From positions 4,426,001 through 4,490,000 of the forward strand of contig NC_045147.1 in NCBI RefSeq assembly GCF_008831285.2: a stretch of DNA of 64,000 nucleotides, given 5' to 3'. Source of the stretch: Nymphaea colorata (taxonomy: Eukaryota > Streptophyta > Magnoliopsida > Nymphaeales > Nymphaeaceae). A model generated the notes under the pieces. That model worked only from the letters and a program-made list of their open reading frames with translations. It ran no database searches and was not told the origin of the DNA. The position numbers and the translations under genes were made by a program. The first letter of the stretch is position 1. Each line of letters starts with the position of its first letter. Shown here one piece after another: positions 1 through 12,402 of this stretch.

Positions 1-2110
1 TTTCATTGAATCACAATGGTTGACTTCTATTGTTACTCTATCCAATGTAATATTTGTATATTATTTTGTTGTATGTACCCTGGAACATAACCTAGTAATT
101 GGATCAGGTCTTAGTCATCTAAGCAAACTTACTTTATGCTATTGAGAAGTGATCCAGTAACTAATCCTTTATATTATCAATTTTTGTTCTCTCTTCATGT
201 AATCTCTTGATTGTGGGATATCATTGAGAAAGAGGAGCCAATTTTATCAAAGAATTTCCTGCAGTTCTACATGGTATAAAAGATGTGTTTTACCTGCTCA
301 AGCTACAGTAGTGGGGCACTATGTATTAAAAATAACGAATCAATACAGGTAAGTGTGCAAATAAATTTAATCTGCGTTACCCCAGAAACTGATGAAATGC
401 TCTTTGAGTTTTTGAAGTTGGAGATTTGTTTATGGCTTACTTGCTTCCACAGCATCTCCCAATAAGTAGATATGAGGAGTTGAGTCCTTGGAAGTATGGT
501 CCCATTTAAAATACTCCCAAAGTTTAACAATAATGCATACTTGGTTGACTTGTTAGGTGATTGCAAAATATTATTCATCTTCTATATGTCTAACCTGTTT
601 GCGTATTGTAATGTTTCAAGTTTGTCGAAGTTGATTCCTACCAGCAAAGAGAGAATGACATAGCCCATAGGGTGCCAAGAGGAGATTGAGTCCATGTTTA
701 CCTATAGTATCACAAGACCCGTCCTTGATGAAAAAGATGGCTAAATCACTAAGTGGAGCTTAGGATGGAGAGAGCCAAGCCCATATGCATTGCTTCATAG
801 GCTGACCGACTTGACAAGGGGAAAAAGTGGGTGTAAACAACCCTTCACATGCTTAATCAGAGCTATCACAGCTTTAGATCAGTTGGTTCGTTGAGGTTCA
901 TCATGCATATGAAGACCACACCTTTATAAAAACGAGAACCACATAGGAAAGCTCTTGCTGACTTTGTCTTTTATCTAAAAGCCTCTCTTCTTTTCACCTT
1001 TGGCTATTTCATTTGATTTTCCTTAAACTTGCTTTAGTTATTGATTTTTTGCACTCTTTTCCTGCCTACATCTTCACTTTGGTGATTTGGCGGGGTTTAG
1101 GAGTAACTTTCCTATTTACTGTGTCAAGATGCCTTTGTTCGAGGACAGGATAAGTGTTGGAAAGGCTAAGTGGTCCCTAAATTTCAATGGTAAATTATGC
1201 AGTCAAAAGCATTAGGCAGACTTAGTCGGAGGCCCTCCAAAAATGCCTAATTGGCAAATAGTCCCTGAATTTCAGTTGTAGACTATGGAGTAAAAAACAC
1301 TGGGCAGGCTTGGGTGGTCGCCCTCCAAAAATGCCTAAGCAGGTGCACAGGCAGGTCAAAAACAACATATGAAATGAAAATAGACGGAACAAGAGGGAGG
1401 AGAAAGAAAAAGAAGAAAATCGGAAAAGGGCAGGGGGAAAAAGCAGAAAAAAGAAGGAAAAAGGTAAAAGATAGGAGGAAAAAAATCAACACATTCTTTT
1501 TTACTTAGGCTCCTAGGTAGCACACCTAGTTGAAAGGTGGACATCTAGAACCCATAGGTGCCCTTTTGACTACTAGGTGCTGCTGTTGCTCAGCTGCCAG
1601 AGTTGTTTGAGTGGTTCCAATGACTGGAACCACGTTTGGAAGATTAATGGAGGAACATTGGAATCTATGGTTCTATGAAAGCATCTCCTGACTAGTCTTT
1701 AATCGGGTTGTGTTCATGGAGGACAAACACCTCCATTATCTACCGAGAATCATAATGAAGGATCTAGCAGTAATGGGGTTATGATTGAGGGGGGAAATTG
1801 GCAAGCTTGATTATGTGACATGATTTTAGTCACTTTGTTGCATAGAATGGGAGAACAACTACAAAGAGAAAACACTTGTGTTTGCCAAGTGGATTTAAGC
1901 ATGGAAGAGTTTTGGAGTAGCAGCACCTACACTCCACGAGAGGCAAGGTGTCTTGTTCTTATGACTCTCCCACAGCCTCTTTTCTTCAGTTATAGAAGAT
2001 TTGATAGGGTATGACTTGTTTCCTATTGCTCTGGTCTTTTGCTGGGGTACATGGTGGCTCTTCAACTTGCAGTCTTGAGCCATATCTGTGAAGGTTTAAC
2101 TGCATTGGCA
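1..2110. other. Intergenic AT-rich DNA, no gene recognised
   Basis: No open frame here has a recognisable protein family, and the short frames seen on both strands are of the length expected by chance. A purine-rich tract lies at about 1390-1490. I see no RNA gene and no transposon ends. Confidence 0.5.
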
Positions 2111-2457
2111 AGCTCAACTAGGCTAGAAGCTGAATTTTTGTTTCCCCATTCATTTCCTGCAAATATGGGCATCGAAAAGGTTTCCTGAATTGGCTTTGAT
2201 GATGCATTCAAGTTTGAAGGTGTCCCATTTACAAACGGCTGAACAAGATTGTGAAGAAATTCATGATGAATATGGTCGCAGCTCAATCAGGCTGGCACGA
2301 AGCTGAATTTTTGTTTCCCCATTCATTCCTGCAAATATGGGCATGGAAAAGGTTTCCTTAATTGGCTTTGATGATGCATTCAAGTGTGAAGGTGTTCCCA
2401 TTTGCATTTTGCAAATGGCTCAACAAGATCGTAAAGAAATTCATGATGAATAAGGTC
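2111..2457 (+). repeat. Tandem direct duplication, about 170-178 bp per unit
   Basis: Two adjacent copies run at 2111-2279 and 2280-2457. Both contain GCTGAATTTTTGTTTCCCC, a 'GCAAATATGGGCAT' block, 'GGCTTTGATGATGCATTC' and 'GAAATTCATGATGAATA'. They differ by scattered substitutions and by a short insertion around 2405-2415 in the second copy, so the duplication is not recent. No coding capacity is conserved between the copies. Confidence 0.85.
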
Positions 2458-2799
2458 ATGAATTAGCTTTGCTCTAAGTCCCTTTAGGTGGAGCTGTATG
2501 ACAATCTTGGGGGAGAATCACCACGGCTTTCAGAAAAGGATTATCGTGGGAGTACAACTATGATGGTATTGAGGGATGTGGCTTCGGCATCACATTCATG
2601 CCAATAAGGTAGTAGGAGCAGGGAGAATCTCACTTTCCACATTGTGTTTCTCGTCAAATTAATCAAGCATTCATAACGTTGACAACAGTAGAAATTGACA
2701 GTGCCAAATTGGAGATGCAGAGGCAGCATTCTCATGCTGATTCCTTTGGTCCCATCTACGAGTGTCTCCATGACATGTTCTTGTGCACCGTGGCAGGTG

Positions 2800-3487
2800 C
2801 GGATGTAAGCCTGCACGAGTTGAGCAACTTGATAAGGGCTTGTTAAAACTCAGCTCAAACACGAGTTCAAGCCAGTCATTTTGTTAAAACGAGTCGAGCT
2901 GAAACACATGCTTTGACTTGTTTTTTTAGTCGAGCTGAGTTCGAGTTCACTGAAACTCCTTTAGCTGGATTTGACTCGAACCACAAGCTTTTCTATTCTT
3001 TCTCATGCGCTTTGCTTATCTATTTCACAATGTCTTTTCTCTCTTCACTTCATCCCGATTGCCTTCAGCAGCACTGGCACCTGCTGCATCGTCGACAAGC
3101 AAGGGATGTAGATGGCATCACCAACATGTAGCAAGGTACTACTCCTCCCATCTCTGTCTCTCTCTTGCTTTGAGCGACGCTCAGGCGAGGGTGAACTCCT
3201 TGCCTCACGCCTGAGTGATTAGAGTTTCTGATTCTCTGAAACCCTTGCTCGGGTAAGGGTTTTTGACTCAACGCTCTTCCGAGGTTTTACCAGCCCGCTT
3301 GCAGCTGGGCTCCAATGTAGACGAACTTATCGAGCTTACTGAGTCGAGCTCGAGCTCGGCATTTAGCTGCTGAGTTGAGCTCGAGTCTTGTTGCCAAGAT
3401 CAACTCGAGTTTGAGCCGAACTCAAGTTCATGGTTTTGTGAGTCAAGCCAAGCTCAAGCGGGTTCTACTCTGCTCATGTTCACCCCT
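2800..3487. repeat. GAGCTCG-rich dispersed repeat, possible non-autonomous hAT-like element
   Basis: The stretch holds many degenerate GAGCTCGAG / CTCGAGCTC words, densest at 2850-2960 and 3325-3470. Its right edge reads CATGTTCACCCCTA, the reverse complement of an AGGGGTGAACATG type terminus. Similar AGGRGTG... starts lead into GAGCTCG islands at about 10,670 and 61,283. The left edge (near 2797, AGGTGCGGATGT) matches this terminus only loosely and no target duplication was identified. The assignment to a hAT-like non-autonomous family is inference. Confidence 0.35.
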
Positions 3488-5607
3488 ATGTGGATGGCTG
3501 TGATTGAGGTGAAAACCATGGGAAGTTTGGAGTTCGGACTGACTGGCCTGCAGAAAATCGTGTGAACTGAGGAGAGTTCACCTTGGCATATATATATCTT
3601 AGACCTTGAGTAATAAATCATTTGACAATGCAAAGCATAAGAACCAAACATTGGGTTATGGCCAAGCTAGTATGAAAATAGGCAGGCCTTTTAGGACGAT
3701 CGTTTGTCAAAACATTCTAAAAAGTGTAGATGGCGTGTTGATTTGATATTTCATAAGCCTAGTGCAAAATTAGACTGTTAGACCAGGGGAATGGATCTGT
3801 CGGAGCATATTAATATCTATGCAAATGGTTACCATATGTAAATTCAAAAGGTTAGTATAGTAAACATGACACATTTTTTGAGTATTCCAAAAGCTTTGGA
3901 ACACAGGTCGGTCTATAACCGACTCAGTTGACAGTTGGCAATTAACCAAATTTTTGACAATAAGCCTAAAAATATCGCCATGGAAAGTGCCCAAATGTTC
4001 ACATACGAAATTCTATTACTCATTTGAAAAATGTGGCTTAGATACACCATCCCTTCTTGAGCCAACTTTTTGTTGCTTTCCTCTCCTTCCTTTCAATTAT
4101 CCTTTTTCTTTTTTCCTTTTTGTGGTGGCTGCATGAACCTTGTTGCCATAGGCATACAGTTTTTGGGCTTAACTAGAATTTGTTGAGAGCTCTTACAATC
4201 TTCAGCCTGTGGTTATGTCGTGGAGGACGTTCTTCCATTCCTCCTTTTCGCACCTGAAATCATAAGAAATATGCATATAATTTTCTAGAGTTCAACTGTT
4301 TGGATGCGACGCTGGTTGCTAGAGGTAAAAGACTAGTTGGGAAGAATATGTATCAGACAGCAGGCTTTCAGGTCATGATAGAAAGGAGAAAATCGAGGAA
4401 CCCTTGTGTTATTATGCCCATGGCAATAACTGAAACTCCTTGGTGCTTATCGTTCCACCATGGTAGGAGAAACAGACTTTGATAATGAATGGAAGATGAC
4501 GCACTTGGAATAGAGTTCAGCAGACGCAGAAGGTAGAGTGCCAAAATCAGCTTGTTGGTGCACTTCTTTGTGCAACAGGAGGCACGACCAAGGGGCCCAA
4601 GATCTTTGGAGTTCAGTTCTGGGTGGTTAACCTTTGCATTTGTTCAAGGGACAAAAAACTTTCCTAGTGGCCAACACTAATGGAATGATGTAACAGGTAG
4701 AGTGCCAAAATTAGGTGAAAGCTTATGTTTGAATTGGTCGAATGTTAGGTAGGTTTGAGCTTCTCTTGTGGGGAGGTTGCTAGCTAATGTGCCCGACCTA
4801 CTAAGTAGATTTTGAACTTTTTTAGCTTCAATTAACATGATTCTGACCGGCCAACAAATATGTTTAGGGGTTACTCATTTGCAACCTTGTTCGCCTATGA
4901 TGTTGGTTGTAATAGCCCGTTGCTGAGTAGACTCGTGACTTCATTGTGATGGATAACGGCTAATGACCTTATAAACGGGTGCCCTTCAAAATTTAACGAG
5001 ACCGTTACTTATTGAATAAGTTCATCCCACACCATCGGCTAATCGATGGATTTAGAAGCTGGGCCATTTAATTAGAACCGTTCGATCTAATATGATGAAC
5101 AATGAAGAGAAAAACAAAAAGAAAAAAAGTGATATTTTGGTTATTCAGTATTAGTTTATATTTTTTTTCATATATTTTTTCCAACCGCTCATCTGCATGG
5201 ATGACCCTCGTTAAATAGTTTATGTGCTAAGTTTATATATATTTAAGAACTTTTTAATTATAATAGGATTGGGCCTAGCTTTGATGATCGGACCTGGCTC
5301 ATGGGCAGAGAACCGAGGCTGGCCTTGGCCCGGCTTGGAATAGGGCCGGGCCGGGCCCGCCCGTGCCCACCCTATTGGCATCTGATTTAATTAGCTAATA
5401 TTTGCAATCCCTATGTTCAAGTTATTAAAATAATAATTCGATCAACGACGTAGTTAACGGGGCTTGTACTGAAGAGACACACTTGTGGTAATGGTACGTG
5501 ATATCTACCGGGCAGAGCGGTTGGCTATATTTCGCAGACATCTGTGGTTGGACACATGCGAGAAAATTGAGTGCTGACTTTACCCCCGAGTTAAATTCAC
5601 AAAAGGC
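3488..5607. other. Intergenic, no gene recognised
   Basis: No supported coding region. A GC-rich block of GGGCCGGGCC words sits at about 5330-5375 inside otherwise AT-rich DNA and may be a transposon edge, but no terminal repeats were paired. Confidence 0.4.
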
Positions 5608-6185
5608 GGGGACGGGTGATAGCTGTCAGCAGCAGCAGCGGCAGCAGCAGCCCCAGTCCTTAGTCCAGAAAAGGTTAAAAGAGGCCTGGCAGGTCATGGG
5701 CACCTAACAGGCGGTGGGAGCTGCAACAGGAAGGATTAGCAAGCCCTTAGCAAGCCCACCCACAACGCTTCAGAGAGAGATGGTTTAAATTTGAGAGCTA
5801 GTTAAAGTGAAACCATTGAAACTATTGTTTCATGGCCGCATAGGTAAACCCGTGACTTAGACTTAGATCGGCAGATGATCGGATCAGCGGGTCAGTAAAT
5901 TAACTCACCGACACTTGGACTGGTAATAGCTGTCAGCAGGGGCAGCCCCAGTCCATAGTCTAGAAAAAGGTTAAAAGAGGGCTGGCAGGTCATGGACACC
6001 ACAGGCCGTGGGAACTGCAACAGGAGAAGGATTAGCAAGCCCACCCACCACGCCTCTGAGAGAGAGATGGTTTAAATTTGAGAGCCAGCTAAAATGAAAG
6101 CACTGTTTGAGGGTGCATTGGTAAACCCATGACTTGGATCGGCAGATGATCGGATCATCGAGTCAGTGAGTTGGCTCACCGATTC
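5608..6185 (+). repeat. Direct duplication, about 260-300 bp per unit, with a CAG-rich start
   Basis: Copy one (about 5619-5911) and copy two (about 5925-6185) share the order ATAGCTGTCAGCAG, GCAGCCCCAGTCC, AGGTTAAAAGAGG, GGCAGGTCATGG, AAGGATTAGCAAGCCC, GAGATGGTTTAAATTTGAGAG and CGGCAGATGATCGGATCA. Copy one has an expanded CAGCAGCAGCGG tract at 5627-5650 and a duplicated 'TTAGCAAGCCC', both absent from copy two. No reading frame is conserved across both copies, so I treat this as a local non-coding duplication. Confidence 0.8.
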
Positions 6186-7932
6186 CATCGAATTTTAAAA
6201 TAACCATGATGTAAATTACTGCAACTGAATCGAGCGAGTCAAGGCCGAGTTAGGCTGAGTTGGACCGAGTCAAGAGCGAATCTGGTCGAGTCAGACTGAG
6301 TTAGGGGCTAGTCGGGCCAACTTTGACTTGTGGTCAGGTTTTAGTGACCGAGTTCACTCAGGCGATTTCCGAGCTAACTGGGCGAGTTTGCCAACCATGT
6401 TTCAGGATCAAATTTTAACTAGACCACCATGGATATCAACCTTTAACCGTGTCACTCATCTCCTTTCATTTTCAAACTTTTCTAGTGGTGGTTCCCTTAT
6501 TATAAGACATGGCGATCGAGGGTTCGAGCGTGTTTCCCACTTAAACGGTTGATCTCTTAAAATGGTCTGGTATTTGGAGGATTTCTTATCGTGGGGAAGA
6601 AGTAGAAAGCTTAATTTCACCTGGCTAATGGATGGGATATGAGAGTGAAAGAAGGCTAATAGCTTAATGTTCAACACGTATCTTGCATAATTTGGCTGAA
6701 TAGAGCAAGTAGCATGTTTATCAAAAAGTGGAAACTTGTATGTGTTCACAAATTTTATATATGTGCATCATTTGAATCGAACAGTGCTGCAGAATGGGTC
6801 GACGACAGTTCATTTAATTAGAATTATCGTTCAAACTATTGACATCTTACCTATCCTCATCGTTTCTAATAAATGTAAAAAGGGTTATAATCTTTTCAAA
6901 ACAAATAAGTATTAGTTTTGCTAAAAATGTGATTTAAGAAGTCAAGTCTGATTTAATCGATTACAGTAACAACAACCAATTTACCTACAGAAAGGAAAGT
7001 ATGTGTGTGGGAATTAAGAGGATCCTCTTGATTTGTGGCATAACCCACACCCATGTGCCTCAGGCCCATGCCAAAGTGGGGGAAACATCTTTGGCAGATG
7101 GACAGTATAAGAGCAGAAACTGGGGTCTGGCTGTCTGACGCTCCATCTCTCGGCATCATTCTCTTCATCCACAGAGCCTGAACTGTTCTAAAAGGTTAAA
7201 CACGGACCGTTTTCTTGTTCTCATTGGCAAATGGTAAAACATTGTCAACGCATGTAACAGATAGACTTCAAAAGGAACTTGTGAATAAAAAGAACTTCAA
7301 CTCAGATGATCTTTGAAATAGCAACCGCCCCTTTTCTACCTCAGCCCTTAAAAATCAGGCGACAAATAGTCCTACCTTCGTTAATTATGCATAGACGCAC
7401 CAGATCTGTGCAACGAGAGGAACAGATAAAATTACAAGGCATGCTTCCCAACCATTAGAAAAAAAAAAAGAAAAGAAAGTTGAGCTTAAGCCGGACTGCC
7501 CACCTGCCAGCCTCTTCCCAAGTGCCTTTTAGGCCCACAGAAAATGGGAAAAGAAGCGGCAGAAAGGGCAGAAAATGGGGCAACGTGTCTGAAAATTATA
7601 TATCTTACATATGGTTGCCGGCGGGCAGGCAGGCTGTATGGCCCCCGCCTTCCTCAAGAAGATGTGGCCAGACATTAGGTGTCGGGCCTGTGGGTGGGTG
7701 GTGATTGCGCCCTCACATGGAATCGGATTCCACCCGCCCCCCACCAGCCCGTCTGCCTCCCTGACCCTCGCACCTCGCACCAGTCCCCAGACCCGGCGGT
7801 GGTAGCAGTCTGGTGGAGAGGTGGTGGTGGCCCATGGGTCATCCTCACCTTTTTTTCTCTCTGAGTCCCTGGCACCCCCCATGCCAAGCCCGTGCCTGAG
7901 CGCCTGCTTGCAGCCATTTGAAGGGAGCGGCC
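6186..7932. other. Intergenic region and upstream flank of the PMD locus
   Basis: No protein family recognised. The last 450 bp become markedly GC-rich and contain CCCACC / CACCCGCCCCCC tracts running into the start of the PMD locus. No confident TATA box or transcription start was identified. Confidence 0.4.
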
Positions 7933-10259
7933 ATGGCAATCCCTCACCCGCACGCGGAGCCCAAAATGGACTCGTGCGTGGTGGCTTTGAGCACCGCCAT
8001 GGCTGCCCTTGACGTGAAGCTCCAGGCTGTAATTGAGGTGAGGGATAACGACGCCAAGCTGCTGCAGCCAACCGTGCCGGAGGCTGAAGGGCCTTCGGTG
8101 TTAATGGGGATGCCGTTGCTGGAAGACGAGTTGAAGACGGGGAGGGTGAAGTGGGCGCCGAGGTTCAGGCAGCCGGGCGCAGCCAAGCTCTTGCCGGAGC
8201 TTTCTACGTGGTTCCACCGCCTGGAGCCGCACTTCGGCGAGGGATGGAGGAAGGTAGGCATCTATGGGGCGCTTAAGGCGTCGTTGGGGGAGATTAAGCG
8301 GCAGAAGGACGTGCTTCTGGCACTCATCGAGCTCTGGTCGTGGGAGACCAACACGTTTGTGTTCCCATGGGGGAGATGACCGTCACTCTTGAAGATCTGG
8401 CGGTAATGGGGCTGCCCTTGTTTGGGAAGCTAGCCTGCGACCGGACATGGGACGCGTCCGATCGGCGGGCTGTGGCGGAGAACGAGCTGGAGATCCGTAG
8501 GAAGACCAAGTTCCCTTCCTCCGCCAAGGTGACCTACGCAGCCTGGATCAGGGAGTGGATGGGTGGCGAGGCAGAACCGCCAACGATGCGGGAGAACCAG
8601 GCCTTCCTCGCACTGTGGCTCTGCAGGAGCGTGCTTCCTTCTAGCAGCGGTGAGGTGGTGAGGTACGGCGTCTTTCCTATGGCCGTCGACCTGTCGTTGG
8701 GTCACCCGATCGCTCTCGCTCCTGCGCTCTTGAGCATCCTTTACGAAGGATTCGGACGGATCGCCACATCGAAGGAGCCCGGCAGGGCCAATTGCTACCT
8801 CCCCCTCCATTTCTTGCAGGTCTGGGTGTGGGAGCATTTTCCCCACTTCGCGCCAAACGACGGATTCAAGTTCGAAAAGGACGACATCCCGATGTGCCGC
8901 TGGCTGGGAAAGACGATTCAGAACGTCAGCATGGTCCAGGCTAGAGAGCGCTTCAGGTCGGATGAACCAGTTGAATGGCGACCGTACACCAAGGCGAAGG
9001 GCCAACTCCCCAAGTGGTTAATGGTAGAGGAAGACCGGTGGGTCCGGAGTCAGGCCGAGCTCTCCGCCGAGTACAAGGGCTTCCTCCGATGCATTTGTTC
9101 CGGAAAGATCGTGGGGGCCGGAATTGTTCAATCTTATCACCCGCACAGAGTAGCCCGGCAATTCGGCTATGACCAGGGAGTGCCGCAATGGCATGCCGCT
9201 GCATCCCATGGAAAGCTCGGCGACAAGGTGGTGGAGGAGGCCTTCTTAGAATACTGCAGCCTCTGCGAGGAGACCCCAAGTTTCCTCATCCCAAGCACTT
9301 GCCGAGCTGGTTCAATGACGAAGATTTGCGCCGAGTGGTGGCTTCGCCAGCTGGCCATGGTGCCGACGCGCTCTCAGCCCTTCCCGGAATCCATAATTCA
9401 CAACGCCGCGTCTTCCGACGAGGAGAATGACAGCCCTTCGGAGTGCCTCTCTTTCGAGGTCAAACGGTACGCAAAGCAGAAACCACTCTTCTGCTCTCCC
9501 GTGGCGGCATTGCCACCGGCAAAGCTTCCTTCTTCTAGGAAGAAGAAGCGGTTGGAGTGCAGCTGGCAGGACGAGTCTGACGACGACGACTGCTGGGAGC
9601 AGGGGATCCAGCTGAGGATCGAGGGCGCGCAATTGATGCTTCGTGGGTTCGTGAAGTTCGTCGCCTCGGCTCACATGGATCAGCTACCGCGGATTGTCGC
9701 CAAAGGGAACGAGGTGCTGGAGTGCCTGGTTTCGACCGGGTTATCCGATCCCGGTGTCGACGCCCTCCTGAGAAGCCTGTGCCAACAGGCCGATGAAGCG
9801 GCCGAGCAGAGGACCATCCTCTCAAACTGCTCGGTGGAGGAAACTTCCTGTACAGGGGAGATGAAATCTGCCACTGGCTACCTGAGCAAGGCCGAATTCG
9901 AAGTCTTCCGGCTCCGGAAAATCGAGCCAGACCTCTTCGAAGAGGTGGAGGAGGGGGAGGCGGAGGTTCAAAAGGCAAGGGAAGTGGAGGAGGCAGCACG
10001 CCGCGTCCGGGTGCAGGCGGAGGAGGAGGTGGCACGGCGGAGGAAGCAGTTGACGGAGCATAAGGCGATGCTGGAGGAGACGGAGTGCGTGGTGAGGGAA
10101 CAGACGGAGGCCTGGAGCAGGGCCGAGAAGAGGCTGGTGGACGTGAAGGGCGAGGCCAATAAGGCGTCGCAGTTGCTGGCGACCGCCGAGGCCACTTGGA
10201 GTCGCCTTTGCCGGGAGGCTCACACGCTCAAGTATGCCAATTTGCACTCCACCTTGTAA
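7933..10259 (+). CDS. Plant mobile domain (aminotransferase-like) protein, frameshifted once
   Basis: Intronless and GC-rich, resembling the Arabidopsis At1g50750-type plant mobile domain (PMD) proteins. The start chosen is the ATG at 7933 in a good context (GCCATGG). Frame one runs to 8379 and contains WFHRLEPHFGEGW and LWSWETNTFVFPWG. The protein then continues in the next frame from about 8370 with EMTVTLEDLAVMGLPLFG, a hallmark PMD motif, to the stop at 10,257-10,259. The join falls in a run of five G (about 8369-8373), so a one-base loss or a sequencing error would explain it. Further PMD features follow: NQAFLALWLCRSVLPSS, HPIALAPALLSILYEGF and LQVWVWEHFPHF. An acidic stretch lies near 9575-9600, and the C-terminal 110 residues form an Arg/Glu-rich coiled coil. 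Total length is about 775 residues. Related proteins MAIL1 and MAIN act in the nucleus; PMDs also occur in transposons, so this may be a host gene or a transposon-derived copy. The cellular role is unknown. Confidence 0.75.
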
Positions 10260-10664
10260 ATTAGGAAGGCGGTGGCGCCACGCTGCCGTCGTTTTTGTAA
10301 AGGGCTGAAACTTTCTCCTAGAGTGCTGGTTCTTTTGTGTTTAATTTGTCGTTACTGTCTGCAATGTTTCTATGTTTTGCATCTGATTTCATCGATTATG
10401 ATGACCAGCATACCCTGTCGTTGCTGCTACATCAATTTCATCCCTTTCCCTAGCAGCTCACAAAAACAAATTGATTATTGTAACTTCTGTGAGCTCTTCA
10501 ACCAAATCGTGAAACAGGGGCTACTTTCTAATAACTTGATACCAATGTTACTCGTACTTCGATTGCTAATTATCTTTCACTCTTAGTGGACAAAACTGGA
10601 AGTTGCACGTAGGTTTTTGAGATTTGTTTGAGTTTCTTAACAAGCTTATTGTTAAGCGAGCGAG
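10260..10664. other. 3' flank of the PMD locus
   Basis: GC content falls sharply after the stop codon. The segment is T-rich and probably includes the 3' UTR. No clear polyadenylation signal was singled out. Confidence 0.35.
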
Positions 10665-10667
10665 TAG

Positions 10668-10985
10668 GAGTAGGAGTGAATACGAGCCGAGTCGAGCCCG
10701 AGTTCAGCCAGCTCGAGCTCGGTTCGACTGATGAAACCTCGAGATCGAGCTCGAGAATAGCTCGACGGAAGCAACTCGACTCGGCAGTTACGTGTTGAGC
10801 TTGAGTTTCACTCGATTAAGGCTCGACAAACTCGTTTGAATATGGACTATTACTTTGCTATAAATCAAGCTTGACTCTATTAAGACTTGACAAATTTGAA
10901 TGAGTTTTTGTAAAAACTTGCATAATTAATTAAGGTCAATATTCTTCCGTAGGATAACTTAACATCAAACTTGAATGAGTTTTTT
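10668..10985. repeat. GAGCTCG-rich repeat island
   Basis: Starts with AGGAGTGAATACGAGCCGAG at about 10,671 and continues with dense GAGCTCG / CTCGACTCGG words to about 10,830, then decays into TTGACAAATTTGAATGAG type sequence. The start resembles the outer edge of the islands near 3487 (reverse strand) and 61,283. It could be one end of the decayed hAT element whose transposase remnant lies at 12.4-14.35 kb, but the opposite end was not found. Confidence 0.4.
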
Positions 10986-12402
10986 GTTCGAGTATGCAAT
11001 TAGATATACATCATATATCATTATTAACAGGACAACATAATGTTGAAAAAGTAGTGGAATCAACTGAGGTGGTAGACTCTAGCCAACCATTTTTTTAGGA
11101 TCATTCTATTACAAAATTGAGGCTAACAACATTTTGCTTGCATGAATTTATAGTGCAGTCATCAAACTAGTATATAATAATCTCAACCACTATCAAATTA
11201 GCTGTGGCATAGTGAAACAAATCATTTATAGAATAATATGAATTGAGTGATTAAAGAAAGTAACATGTAGGTATTAGCAGTGGTAGAATGAGTGTCAAAT
11301 TAAGAACAAAAAATTACTGCAGTTATTATTCTAACAATATGGAACATAAGAACTCATAAATAAAATAGCCCTTAATATAGCAAATCAATATTTTTTGTGC
11401 ATATGATATAGTTATTGAATATGAATTTGCAATTACCACCATTGTCATTAACAGTTCAGGCAACTAAGATAAAAGACAATTAGGATCAAAGACTTCCATC
11501 CATTAACTAGTCTTTGTTTCCATTCACAAAACCAAACTTCAAAATAATGCATTATGTGCAATGTTGACCAATACTATTTCCATCATGGTAGATAACATCA
11601 TAACAGCATGAGATCAACAACATGTGCATCATTCAAACAATATCGAACAAGAACAATAGTTGATGCTATCAAGCCTACATCTTTGTGCTGAGTCCGCAAG
11701 CCTTTATAAAAAACTATGATTCCCATTAACAAAATGAACCCATTTGAATATGTCTAGCTTGTGAAAACAAGATAGAACATTGTAGTTGCCAAGTATGAGA
11801 CCTACAAAACAATGTGATTGCCAAAATTTTGATGTCCATTGCTCTTACACGTTATGTCTTCATCAGACCAACAAAACAAAGTAACAAATCATAATCACAA
11901 AGATGAATAACCTAACTTTGTCAACTACAATTTTTCACATATGTATATGAAAGTAATGAAATTAACACTCTTTAAAAAGAGCAGTCGCGAGCCTACAAAC
12001 TATGATTCCCTTTAACAAAATGAACCCATTTGATATTTCTATCTTGTGAAAACATGATAACAAGTTTTCAAATTAAAGATCTTTTCACAAACAAAGTATG
12101 GTGTAACAAGTATGACACCTACAAAGCAATGTGGTTGCCAAAATTTTGAAGTCAATTGCTCTTACATGTTATGTCTTCATGAGACATATAAAACAATGTA
12201 ACAAATCATAATCACAATAACTAATAATTATACCATATTATTTCAAGAATGTAAACTACATAATTAACATACAAAAATGAATTAGAAGATCAACTTGAAT
12301 CATTCTAATAATATATATTCATTTGATTCATCCTCAATTTGAAAGAAATACATATAGTTAATTAATAAACGATTCACAAAATATTTAATGAATACAATTT
12401 CT
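10986..12402. other. AT-rich DNA, probably decayed transposon sequence
   Basis: No gene recognised. Blocks such as AACAAAATGAACCCATTTGA, TTGCCAAAATTTTGA and TTATGTCTTCAT occur twice (about 11,730-11,870 and 12,015-12,185). This indicates an old internal duplication with a period of roughly 300 bp. Confidence 0.45.

Noticed and set aside
7529-10247. Long - strand frames opposite the PMD locus
   Set aside because: GC-rich shadow frames of the PMD coding strand; rich in Pro/Arg/Leu and without recognisable domains.
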